Of a stretch of DNA of 64,000 nucleotides, positions 52,180 to 61,311 are shown one piece after another. Position numbers and translations under genes: made by a program. The DNA is from Turnera subulata. Taxonomy: Eukaryota > Streptophyta > Magnoliopsida > Malpighiales > Passifloraceae. The DNA is taken from NCBI GenBank assembly GCA_028386065.3, contig JAKUCV010004296.1:1283-65282 (forward strand). The letters run 5' to 3'. Position 1 is the stretch's first letter. Each line of letters begins with the position of its first letter. The notes beneath the pieces were generated by a model. It was not told the DNA's origin. It searched no databases and worked only from the letters and a program-made list of their open reading frames with translations.

Positions 52180-53000
52180 ATGCCTTCCCCAGCTACTATT
52201 TTCTTTGTTGAGGGTGCCTCTCTAGGAAGAACAAATAGGTTAGCTTATAGCATGGTGAATGAGCAGCAAGAGGAATTACCGAATGATCTGGCGAGAATTC
52301 CTCGTTTAGTGTTTGTTGATGAACTATATTCATCTAGGTTCTTTGTAACTCCTATAGAAGAAACATTCTTTCTAGAGGACCAAAACAATCTAAGGGCTTC
52401 CCTTTATGGCTCGGCTAATTCTATTATGTGTTTCATATCTAATAGACTGTAGGATTTTCAGCTAGAGCCTTCATGTCAAATTTTAAATCAAAGCAGTTAT
52501 TATCAGGTTTCCATGATGGCTCGAAGCGTCCCAAGGGTGACTGGGTTACCACCTACATGGCCTAAGGTACGACTTTTACTGTGGAATTGCAGGGGTGTAG
52601 CAAGAAGGTCTCAAGACTTTGTGCGTACCTTAAGGGATCTGAAGAATTAGTACAAGCCTAACATGGTACTGATTACTGAGACTTTGTGGCAAGCAGGAGA
52701 GAATCATGGTGTGATTCCACTTCGTTTTCCTCCAACGAATCGGTTTGAGATACCTGGAGAAAACAACATGGGTGGTATGTGGTTCTCCTGAAACGACAGT
52801 GTTAGGGTCAACATTAATGGTGAGGCTCAAAGTTTCAGGGTTAATGTTGAACCCAACAGATAGATTACTGTTTAAACATATGTATGAGAACCACTCTTCT
52901 TTGAATGTTCTCCAGTTATGTATCCGTTTATGCAATAATAAAATGCATGTTTGCTTTGAGCCTTTTCCATTTATTATCTCATTTACGCCCACAGGCACAA
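52180..53000 (+). pseudogene. Unfamiliar N-terminal domain joined to a LINE-like endonuclease (copy B)
   Basis: ATG at 52180 (MPSPATIFFVEGASLGR) gives a frame equivalent to the one at 35076, with the same blocks: RLAYSMVNE, FVDELYSSRFFVTP, EETFFLEDQ, SLYGSANSIMCFIS. A stop at 52450 interrupts it. The same frame goes on to RLLLWNCRGVARRSQDFV and KPNMVLITET, the endonuclease opening, after another stop near 52648. Beyond the point where copy A is cut, it reads NHGVIPLRFPPTNRFE and then decays. This copy lacks the early TGA of copy A. The shared upstream non-coding sequence (51970-52180) shows that both descend from one longer element. Function unknown; the C-terminal part looks like a DNA-nicking endonuclease. 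Confidence 0.7.
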
Positions 53001-53899
53001 ATAATTATACTGTTTTATTCGCTTCAGGGAATAGATCAGAGTCAATTCATCGGGATCCATAATAATTCATTTTATTACTAGGGGTGTTTGTACTCTTCAA
53101 GAGTATATGCTGTTCCAGAGCGTAAATATACGATCTTCTAGATCATATTAAAACATGCGTTCTTCAGAAACATATTCGGATTTATGCTCTTCTGGAGCGT
53201 GTTAATCTTTTTCTCATTTCGAGATGTCATAATATGTTATATTGACATCCACACATATAATTCTCCCCCTGTGGATGTCAATTTTGCATTGTCTTCGAGA
53301 CTAATGTTTGAGGCATTATTCTAGAAACAATTATAAAGTACTGAAAAGTAAATAAAATAAATTGTAATGCGTAAAAATTTAAACTGAATATAAAATAAAT
53401 TGAATATAAAATAAATTGCTCCTTCAGGGTAAGCAAGTATAGTATCCGCCTTCTGGTGGTTATATAATTTCCATCTTCTAGTGGTAATAGCTTTCTTCAA
53501 TTTTCCTCAAAGATCTGCGGGATCTTTTGGCAGTATGACATCCAGTCTTTGTTTTATTTTCTCCTTTATTGAGTCTTCTAGACTCTTTTATTTAGTCTTC
53601 CAGACTATTATCATTTAAATTCATTTTAGCGCCCATAACAAATTTCTTCCGAAAATTTTAAGGGCTGCGAAAAACAAGTTTTGTAATATTAACATAATTC
53701 CAAAAATTAAATAAATAAAAGACTGAAATAAAATAAACATGAGCCTTTTATAATTAGCCCAATTAAAATTAAATGACTGAAAAATAAAGGCAATGGGCCT
53801 TGTACTAGCCCAATCAGAACGTAAATTAAAGCAAGAAAATAAATATAATGGGCCTTTTAATAGCCCAATAAAAATAAGCATAATAATAGATACTATATA

Positions 53900-55000
53900 A
53901 TATATGCTTACTCGATAAAGGCGGCTTAGCCGACCATCAAATGAAACAAGGCAGCTTAGCCGACCATCAAAGAGATAAGGCGGCTTTGCCGGCCAATAAA
54001 TGAAGCAAGGCGGCTTTGTCGACCAATATTAAATATTAAACAAATAAACAGATGCGGATTGAAAAGAGTTAGAAATGATTACCTTATTTATGAAAATAAT
54101 TTAACATGATCACATAAGATGCACATAAAATGATATGCAAATGATATGTTGTACCGTAAATTAAAACACTAATCAAGCTTGGTTATGTATCGGGTTATGT
54201 TACCGTTATCATCATCATTCACCATTTATCCCCATGTGTCAAAATAATATACCATCCATATATTTTCAAACACATTTTTCATATATATTTTTCCAGAATT
54301 ATTTTAGTTATTTATTATTATTATTATTTTAGATTAGACTGGGCCATGAATAGTATCAGCCCAGACTCATCAAACTCAACCCACCAGGCTCAGCCCTTAA
54401 GCCTAGGTGCGCGGCCCAAACCAGGACATCAACCCGGCCCGTCACTCAAGCCCAGGGTCGTCCCAGCCCAGGTCAGTCATTCGGGTTAGGACGTCGGGTC
54501 GGGTCTCCGTACGGGTTGCAGTACGGCGGCAGACAGGCGACGACGAGGCGGTGTGAGGTGCGACTGAGGAGATCGGCGAGGCGGTGACGCGGGAGCGCGG
54601 CGTCAAGGCGTGGCTTCGAACGGCAGGTGTTCGATGGCCGCAGAAGGCGTGAGAGATGGCCGACCCAGTTGGCTGCGGTGGGTGGTGCTGCAGCGAAGAA
54701 CTACGGCGTCGGCTGCTGCTGGTGGTTGAGACGGCGAGCAAGGCGGCGACTTGTGCGGGCGGCGTCGCCGGAAGCTGGAGGAGAACGGTGGCCGTCGCGT
54801 GCAGGGGACCCGTCGAGGAGGGGAGGATCCGGCGGGTTTCTCGTCGGGTTTTCTCCTCCTAGTGGCGCGTCCGGCGGCGGCAATGGGCGGAGGAGGCGCC
54901 GTTTAGTCGGCGACAGCGAGGGAACGAGGATGGTTGTGGCGGTGAGATGAGCAGCGGGCCGGAACAACTCAGCGTGAACAGTACCCGTGGCATGGGTGGC
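53900..55000 (-). repeat. Fragment of the long gypsy-type LTR family inside the copia element
   Basis: Matches to the LTR at 30232-33461 include CACATAAGATGCAC, the GGTTATG...TTATCATCATCATTCACCATTTAT block, GACTGGGCCATGAATAGT and a GC-rich block before GTGAACAGTA. Left and right ends are missing or unclear. It holds a 30-base tandem array at 53919-54038. Confidence 0.6.
53919..54038. repeat. Four 30-bp tandem units with CGGC-TTW-GCCG hairpins
   Basis: Units start at about 53919, 53949, 53979 and 54009 (GGCGGCTTAGCCGACCATCAA type). CGGC-TTA-GCCG and CGGC-TTT-GCCG are self-complementary in units 1 and 3; units 2 and 4 have one mismatch each. Confidence 0.9.
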
Positions 55001-55083
55001 ATACTGTTCATCTCTTCCTTTGTTTCTGGTTTCATTTCATTCTTCTCTTCAGCCGGTTTTCTTCATGTTCGGTAGAGGCGTTA

Positions 55084-55095
55084 TCGTGCTGATAA
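55084..55095 (-). promoter_or_regulatory. Primer binding site of the copia-type element
   Basis: The minus strand reads TTATCAGCACGA two bases inside the 5' LTR. A TATCAGCACGA primer site is, as far as I recall, common to several plant copia groups. Confidence 0.55.
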
Positions 55096-55097
55096 CG

Positions 55098-55287
55098 TGT
55101 TGTGAATAATGGTATTACTATTGTGGATAATTGGAAGGAAAGGCAAGAGGAAGAAGAGAAGAAAAAATTGCAGAGCAGCAAATTTTGCTCATTCATTTTA
55201 TTCGTTTTTCCCCTTTGCAATATATAGGAGGATACAAGCAATGTTAGGTGAGTACACGTAAATGACATTCCGTGTTTATTTACAACA
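55098..55287 (-). repeat. Copia 5' LTR (190 bp)
   Basis: Nearly identical to 49044-49234, from TGTTGTGAATAATGG to TTTACAACA; the one indel seen is ACATTCCGTG here against ACATTCACGTG. The near-identity suggests a fairly recent insertion or gene conversion, which contrasts with the decayed interior. Confidence 0.92.
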
Positions 55288-55292
55288 AGCTA

Positions 55293-55829
55293 GAATTTCT
55301 CCTTCTACTACATACTAAACTCTGAATTTATTCCACCGCTAACTGATGTCTTTAATATGATAAGAGTCTTTAAGCTGGAGCCTGGAGGTCTAGAGGCTGC
55401 TGAAGGAAACAAGATTTTTGTCCCTAGACAGGCTTCACAACTCTGAACTTTCTGTTGGGTCTTGCCCACACATACAGTCGTGTCTCTTCAGTCGTATCTC
55501 CACTCCAAGTCTAAAATTCTGTTTGCACTTAATCAACGGTTGTAGATTTGTCCCATTGAAAGCTTTTTCTATTGCTTATTGGTCATATACTCCTCCGGGA
55601 GTTATTCCTGTGTATGCTATTGCGCAAAATAATAATCGATTAGCATATATATATATATGGTCATCATTGATCAACTAACTCAATTTAATTCTCCTAGTAA
55701 ATGTAAAATTGAAGTTCATTATTTGTCTCATCCTCTGTTGCCCAAGTATTGTACAAAATCCCAATATACCAATAGGATATTAATTGGCCAGTAATGGTAT
55801 GGCCAGCATCATTCTGTTGTGATGGGTGA
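55293..55829. other. Gene-like debris, unidentified
   Basis: RVFKLEPGGLEAAEGNKIF and VPRQASQL are readable at about 55363-55440, and a further short frame lies at 55418-55678. They look like decayed exons but I cannot assign them. 55705-55830 shares blocks with 58240-58310 (AAGTTCATTATTT, CAGCATTCT), showing a local duplication that also includes the RNase T2-like pieces. Confidence 0.35.
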
Positions 55830-55940
55830 AACTATTGTGAAGGCTCCATTCCGGAATGACCCTAAAGATTTTATTTTGTCAATGGTGTGGCCACCATCTT
55901 TCTGCACAGATGGTAGGCAGCATTGTGACCTTCCCAGCTA
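55830..55940 (+). pseudogene. RNase T2/S-RNase-like fragment 1
   Basis: The frame KDFILSMVWPPSFCTDGRQHCDLPS resembles the start of mature plant T2 ribonucleases, where a YFxLVxxWPxSFC-type segment with two Cys precedes the HGLWP active site. A stop follows at once and no HGLWP box is readable after it. T2 enzymes cut single-stranded RNA and include the self-incompatibility S-RNases. Only a fragment is present. Confidence 0.5.
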
Positions 55941-56804
55941 AAGCTTCTTTTACGGTTCCCTCATCAGAAATCCTTCTCCGGGTTATTCCTGTAAGTTAAT
56001 TATGCAAATAAGATAAGAATATGTATTCCCCGTCACTTGGAAGAGTTAGCATGCAGAAACAATTGAATTATTCTTTATTCAGTTCTTATAAATTATTCAG
56101 TTCGTATATACGTCACAATGCTTTGACCATACTTACCCATTGTGCTTTCTAAGTTTTGGCCAATGTTTGTTAAGCTGATACAGGGTAATTGCACCCAACT
56201 ACAAAATACGGCTAACGTGTTAGATGAGCAAAGGAAAACAAATGCTTCAGCATGCAAAGAGGCAATACAGCAAGGAAGAAACACTTGTGTTGGATGACTA
56301 TTCGGTTGGGATGATAGTCACAAGGAGTACTACCATGACATTGTGGCTAGAACTTGTGGATTTAAACCTGTCAGTATTGGGCGTTCACAAGACACAAAGA
56401 TGTGGCCAGACCATTGACAAAAACTTTGGTTGGCACTTACAGCTATGGAGCATAGCATGAGAGAACACATAATAGTGTAATGTGTGATTTGGTTGAGAGG
56501 TTGGAGGTATATATAGAGGCGACAATCACTTTAGGCCATATTCTACCAAGGATCATTAATTAAAAAGTAAAAATAACTCCTTTCACCTGCGCCTGTCAAC
56601 TTGTCCTTCCAACATCCAAAAAATGTTGGTCACCTACTATAACAAAAAGAGTGATGTTGGTAACGTCTTAATGACTTCGTGTTGTGTTTTTTAGCGGGAT
56701 TTATCAATTTATTACCCATTTTGTGTGTGGACTGGGAGGGAATGAAGCCCGCGAGTTGGATTTAGGCTTCGTAATTGGATTGGGCTCTTCTCCAGTTGGG
56801 GGTA
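55941..56804. other. Intergenic with an unidentified coding-like piece
   Basis: 56224-56460 is an open 78-codon frame (MSKGKQMLQHAKRQYSKEET). In another frame, WDDSHKEYYHDIVARTCGF is readable around 56308-56365, which looks more protein-like. I do not recognise either. The rest shows nothing I can support. Confidence 0.35.
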
Positions 56805-57481
56805 ACAGGAGATATCTTGTTAAATCAATCTCAACCATTAGATTAAATCTAATGGTTCTTAATTATTTTATTTGATAACTTTTCAACACTGCCTTTATTT
56901 CTCTTCTTTCCTTTTTGTTTCTTTCCTTTAACGGATGACATAAACAAAACAACTCATTTAATTTTTTTCTTTTTTTTTTCACACATGCTCTTTACTTTCT
57001 TGTTTTTTATCTTCAACTTATGAAGAGAAACAAAAAAATACCATGAATACTAGATTTGCAGTAAACTTAAAAAATTAGTTGATCATTCAATATAATTTTC
57101 TTTTACTCTCTTATTTTTTGTTTTCAAACTGTGAAGGAAAACAAATACCATATTTGCAGTAAGGTTAGAAGAAGAAGATAGAGAGTAGGGAAACCATGAA
57201 TACTGGATTTGCAATAAACTTATAAAAATATGGATCATTCAATAGAACTTTCATGGGTGATTTTTTTGTTTCCCTTGAAGACAAAAAAACAATAGAGTGA
57301 AGAACATGAGTGAAAAAAGAAAAAAACTAAATGAGTTGTTTTGTTTATGTTATCTTAAAGGAAAGAAACAAAAAAGAAAGAAGAGAAATAAATACAGTGT
57401 TGAAAAGTTATCTTATAAAATAATTAAAAACCATTAGATTTAATCTAATGGTTAAGATTAACTTAACAGGATATCTCCTAT
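56805..57481. mobile_element. Foldback DNA element with ~190-bp inverted ends
   Basis: The left end (ACAGGAGATATCTTGTTAAAT) is the inverse of the right end (CTTAACAGGATATCTCCTAT). The match runs inward through AACCATTAGATT, ATTTATCT/CTTCTTTC and ACAAAACAACTCATTTA, about 190 bases with some mismatches. A TA at 56803-56804 and 57482-57483 may be the target duplication. Between the arms are two partial direct copies of ACCATGAATACTRGATTTGC (57040 and 57195). No coding capacity; a MITE-like element, superfamily not assigned. Confidence 0.85.
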
Positions 57482-57483
57482 TA

Positions 57484-57944
57484 TCCTTCGTAATTTTGTT
57501 CATTCAATGAGAATTCGTAGTTTTGTTGTGGTTATGGAATGGACTAGTTTAGCTTTATCTATTAAATATTTATAATATATAATATTTATATTTTATATTT
57601 TAATGCAATTATTAAAATTATGGAAATTTTGGAGCTCAAAAAAATTGGTTTATATAGGGAAGACCGGGATTCCAACAGGAGACCTTCCTGCATACAAGCT
57701 CAAATAATTAATTTGTCTCTTAGCTTACCTGGTAAATGATATAGTTCTAAACTTATATAATTTAGACTTCAGTCTTTTATGAAAGATGAACTACGTAATT
57801 AATTTAGACTTACGTACGTAAGCAGTAATATTTAGATATATTTCTAATGAGTATAATTTACTTTTGATATCAAAATACATCGTACTTTGAAGATTTTGTA
57901 GATAAATATAGGGATAGTTATTGATTGTTAGAAACCAATTTGAC
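57484..57944. other. AT-rich spacer
   Basis: TATATTTA-rich DNA with ACGTACGTA near 57812. No gene, repeat boundary or RNA supported. Confidence 0.5.
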
Positions 57945-58040
57945 TTCAATATGGTCATATTTATTTGTTATTGTCCATGGCCACCCTCCTCGTGTGGTCA
58001 TGATCTTTGTACTTGTCTTCACTCTTCAGAGGCTCATCCC
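57945..58040 (+). pseudogene. Possible RNase T2-like fragment 3
   Basis: FICYCPWPPSSCGHDLC is readable in one frame, and TTTGTTATTG...GCCACC aligns with the same place in the fragment at 58320. It may be another duplicated piece of the same gene, but the similarity is short. Confidence 0.3.
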
Positions 58041-58317
58041 ACAGGATTTCAAAATGCATGCTTCAACTAAACTCCTGATGTCGTTGGATCACATGCACTT
58101 CGTGAAAAACGGCAAAAAAAAGAGAGTTATATTTTCAATTAAAAGACTAAGAGTTATAGTCTGCTATATATGTGTGTTTGCACAGGTTTGTTTGTCAATA
58201 TAATTACATTTCCATTCATCTAACAATCGCTAATGAAATGAAAAAATTAAAGTTCATTATTTCTCTCATTGTCCAAGCATTATACAAAAGGCCAGCAGCA
58301 TTCTCTTGTGATGGCTG

Positions 58318-58470
58318 CTTCCCGAAATGAAGGATTTTATTTTGTTATTGGTACTATTGCCACCATCTTTTTGTACAGAGGCAGCATCGTGTGCACCCAA
58401 TACCTGACAGGCGGTTTACAATTCATGATTTCCGGCCACAATATGATGGTACCCCTATGACCATCATCCC
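58318..58470 (+). pseudogene. RNase T2/S-RNase-like fragment 2
   Basis: Two pieces in different frames read LLPPSFCTEAASCAPN and RFTIHDFRPQYDGTPMTII. The second matches the layout of the T2 active-site box (FTIHGLWP followed by a short polar loop), but GLW is replaced by DFR, and a frameshift separates the two. The His of FTIH is kept. Upstream nucleotides match 55705-55830. A decayed duplicate of the gene represented at 55830. Confidence 0.5.
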
Positions 58471-58607
58471 AAGCCAATAAAGATCCATCACTCGGTAAGT
58501 TTTTTTTTTTTTCTTGTTGTATTGTTTATATGCATATTGAAGGTTTTTTTTTTTCTCACATATCAAGACTTCTCTTGAAAATATTGGCCAAATCTTACCA
58601 ACCACAA

Positions 58608-61311
58608 TGAAGCGCCCCGACCCGTATTTACCGTACACAGTAAACACGTGCCGGAACTATTCTAATTGATAGGAAACACAGCACAATTCGCATGTATTTT
58701 ACAGCAGCAAACCATATAATACAATCGTCACCCATGCTCGGGGACCATTATTCAGCAGTACACAACTCACTATATACAACAATAACAGAGTAAAGAGCAA
58801 GCAGTCACAGCAGTGGAAGACTCTATGCACATGCAGCGAGGTATGGATCCGGAGTCAGGTGGAGAAGAAGGCAGCAGCCATCGAACGTCGTACCTGATCT
58901 ACGAAACAACTAAACCTACGGGAAGAAACCCCGCAGGCGAGGGGTGAGTCCGAAGTGCTCATCGACGAAGGATAAACAGAGATATATAATCAACCATAAT
59001 ACTTTCGAAGTAAGCACAAATAACACAACAGAAGAATCCAACACAAACAACACAACAGAAGAATCTTACTACAACATAACTGAGCCAAGACCAAAAGAAT
59101 GCTTATTATTTTATTTACCAATTTTATCTTCTGGGCCCCGTCACTGGACAAGCTAGGGTCGTACCTGGTTATTAACTAATTCCAGATGCCAGGCCAAAAC
59201 ACAATCTGGGATCAACATCCCAATCACAACCAATCCGGGATCAACATCCCAATAACAATCTCATCCGGGATCAACATCCCAATATCAATCTCATCCGGGA
59301 TCAACATTCCCAATAACCAAACCAAACCGGCCATGACACCACAGAACTAGTCTCTAACCATCTAGTCGTACCACTACTTTCCACGTGACAATTATATCAT
59401 CATCTCAAATTCAATTCCAATTCCATTACTCTATCATCAATTATTCAACTTCCTATTATCTCAGATTAATCCACAGACTCAACCAACCAACAATCTCATA
59501 TCACTATTTATTCACAAATAACAGTTCAATGGTTACTCACAATACCACAGGCCAACAACACAATCCAGCAACAACACAGCAATATCCACAGCAATCAAAT
59601 AGCAATCAATAATCATCAACAATTTCCATAACAATCATATAACAGTCAATAATCACTTCAGCGGTTCAATCGAACAACAAAAACAAACACAGTATTACGG
59701 GCACATATCCAAGGTTATCCATCCTCATCTTAGCCGATTTTTAGTTTTGGAAATGTCCAACAGACTCCAAGTCCGGTTCCTCAGGTATCTGCTCGTTATC
59801 AACTCCTATATCAAACAAATAATATCCACACATAAGTGATATGAAATGTCATGCTACTACTGTATACCGAAAAATAAATACTGACTCGTCTCGGATACTC
59901 CCCCGGGTTATTTCTCCATTATCATCATCATTCACCATTTATTTCCAGTGTCAAAAATAATACTATACTTATACCTATACCCGGATACTATTCTAGTACA
60001 ATACCTACTTTGTTAATACCCTTTCTAAAATTATTTCCCTCAAAATAATTATTATAACACACTATATATATATTTTCCAAAATTATTTCCCTCTTAACAA
60101 TTATTTTATATCATATATATTTTTTTCCAAAATTAATTTTCCTTCCCATAATCATATTTTCCAGAATTATTCTTTTTTTTTATTATTATTCGGACTGGGC
60201 CCAAGGGTTAGGCCTGGCCTGCTACATAGGCTCAAGCCCAGACTCAGGTAGCAGCCCAAGCTCGGCCCACATAGCAAACCCAGCCAACCCATCCGACAAG
60301 CCCAACGCACTAGCCACATCTCGAGGCCCAGTTGGCATAACGGGTCAACCCGACCCATATCGTGATCCATTCGGGTTGAAACCCCACAAACGGGTCTGCA
60401 GCTCACCTCGGTTGACGACGCGACGAGCGAGGCGACGAATGAGAGGGGCGACGGTGCAGACGGAGACGAGGTGAAAGGCGGCTCTCGCGACTTCAGGTGG
60501 TGCTTGGCGGCGGCGGCTGCGTCGGTCGCGGCAACGAGGAGGAGAAGGACGACGAGGGGAAAAAGGGAAGGATGGTGACGGCCACTCCCCGTCCTACGGT
60601 GACAGCGATTAGAGGAAGGAGAAGGAGAGGCAGGGGGTGGTGTTGGCTCGGGCGGCAGTGGTAGCAGGTGGTTGGTGGCTCATGGGGAGGAAGAGAAAAA
60701 GAAGAAAGGGGAAGAGGGTGGGGCTGCTGGTCAAAACGACGCAGCTTAGGTGGTTGTGTGTTGTATTTTTTTTTCTTTTCTTATTTTTTTTTCAGGTTAC
60801 TTAGGCAGATTTGCAGGTAGGCAAGGATGGCGAAGGCTGGCTGTGTGTGTTTGCAGAAGAAAGGTGGTAGTGATGGTGCACAGGGAAGAGGAAAGAAGAG
60901 AATAAGAAACACGGAAAAAAGGCAATCATGCAGAACACTGGTATTGCACGGGCAGAGTACTGGCAGTTCACATGCTCACAGTGAGTGGCGGCTGCAGCCT
61001 CCACACTGTGCAGCATATAAGGCGGGTTCTGTCCGGACCAGAAAATAACTAATGTACCCCCTTGACTTTATTTCTGGCCCGATAATTCGGGGTTAATCCC
61101 GGATTTTCTGAAGATTCCTGGACACGAAAAATTTCAACTTTGGTCCGAAAAATCCACAGAAAAATCCTGAGCATGGGACAGGGCTCGGTTTCGGAATCTG
61201 ATGCACGAATTACCATAAATTAACTACCCAAGATTAATTTTAATGGTAAATTACGGTAAAATAAATTATTATGGTGACAGTAAAAATGTAAAAATTACCT
61301 GGGTTGTTACA
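58608..61311 (-). repeat. Long gypsy-type 3' LTR (2.7 kb)
   Basis: Starts TGAAGCGCCCCGACCCGTAT and ends GGGTTGTTACA, which on the minus strand opens TGTAACAACCC. Next to it the internal DNA reads, on the minus strand, GAATTTCGGGGACGAAATTC, then TTTTAAGATGGGTAGGC, the purine-rich pre-LTR sequence. It is related to 30232-33461 throughout and forms the left end of the element continuing to the window edge. GC-rich near 60400-60700. Confidence 0.85.
59208..59311. repeat. GGGATCAACATCCC hairpin array in the 2.7-kb LTR
   Basis: Exact copies begin at 59208, 59237 and 59267; a fourth at 59297 has one extra T. Spacing is 29-30 bases. Each is a 5-base stem with a CAAC loop, as in the related LTR at 30845-31206. 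Confidence 0.92.

Larger units (their letters stand above)
49644..53607. repeat. Dispersed array of mini-hairpins with TTCNN-type loops
   Basis: At least 18 short perfect inverted repeats with 5-base loops occur in the internal region of the copia element, on both sides of the endonuclease-like insert. Examples: AGTTGC-TTCAG-GCAACT (49874-49890), GAATCC-TTCAA-GGATTC (49892-49908), CCTC-TTCTG-GAGG (50451-50463), TGTTC-TTCAG-GAACA (50620-50634), TGAAC-TTCAG-GTTCA (50734-50748), CCAGC-TTCAT-GCTGG (51647-51661), ACCAGC-TTCTG-GCTGGT (51682-51698), CCAAC-TTCTA-GTTGG (51730-51744), TACTC-TTCAA-GAGTA (53091-53105), GAGTC-TTCTA-GACTC (53571-53585). Stems differ between hairpins but each is self-complementary. 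Confidence 0.9.
48967..55287 (-). mobile_element. Degenerate Ty1/copia-type element with short LTRs and nested inserts
   Basis: LTRs of about 190 bases (TGTTGTGAATAATGG...TTTACAACA) lie at 49044-49234 and 55098-55287. The target duplication AGCTA is at 48962-48966 and 55288-55292. The minus-strand polypurine tract AAGGGGGAG is at 49235-49243. A minus-strand TTATCAGCACGA next to the right LTR is like the primer sites of several plant copia groups. Almost all gag-pol has decayed, but WHDRLGHPGS is readable near 51570-51605. Inside are the hairpin array, an endonuclease-like region (52180-53000) and a long-LTR fragment (53900-55000). Confidence 0.85.

Noticed and set aside
54442..54967. Overlapping Arg/Gly/Pro-rich frames on both strands
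   Set aside because: They lie in the GC-rich block of a long LTR that also occurs in the other family members; high GC leaves all frames open by chance.
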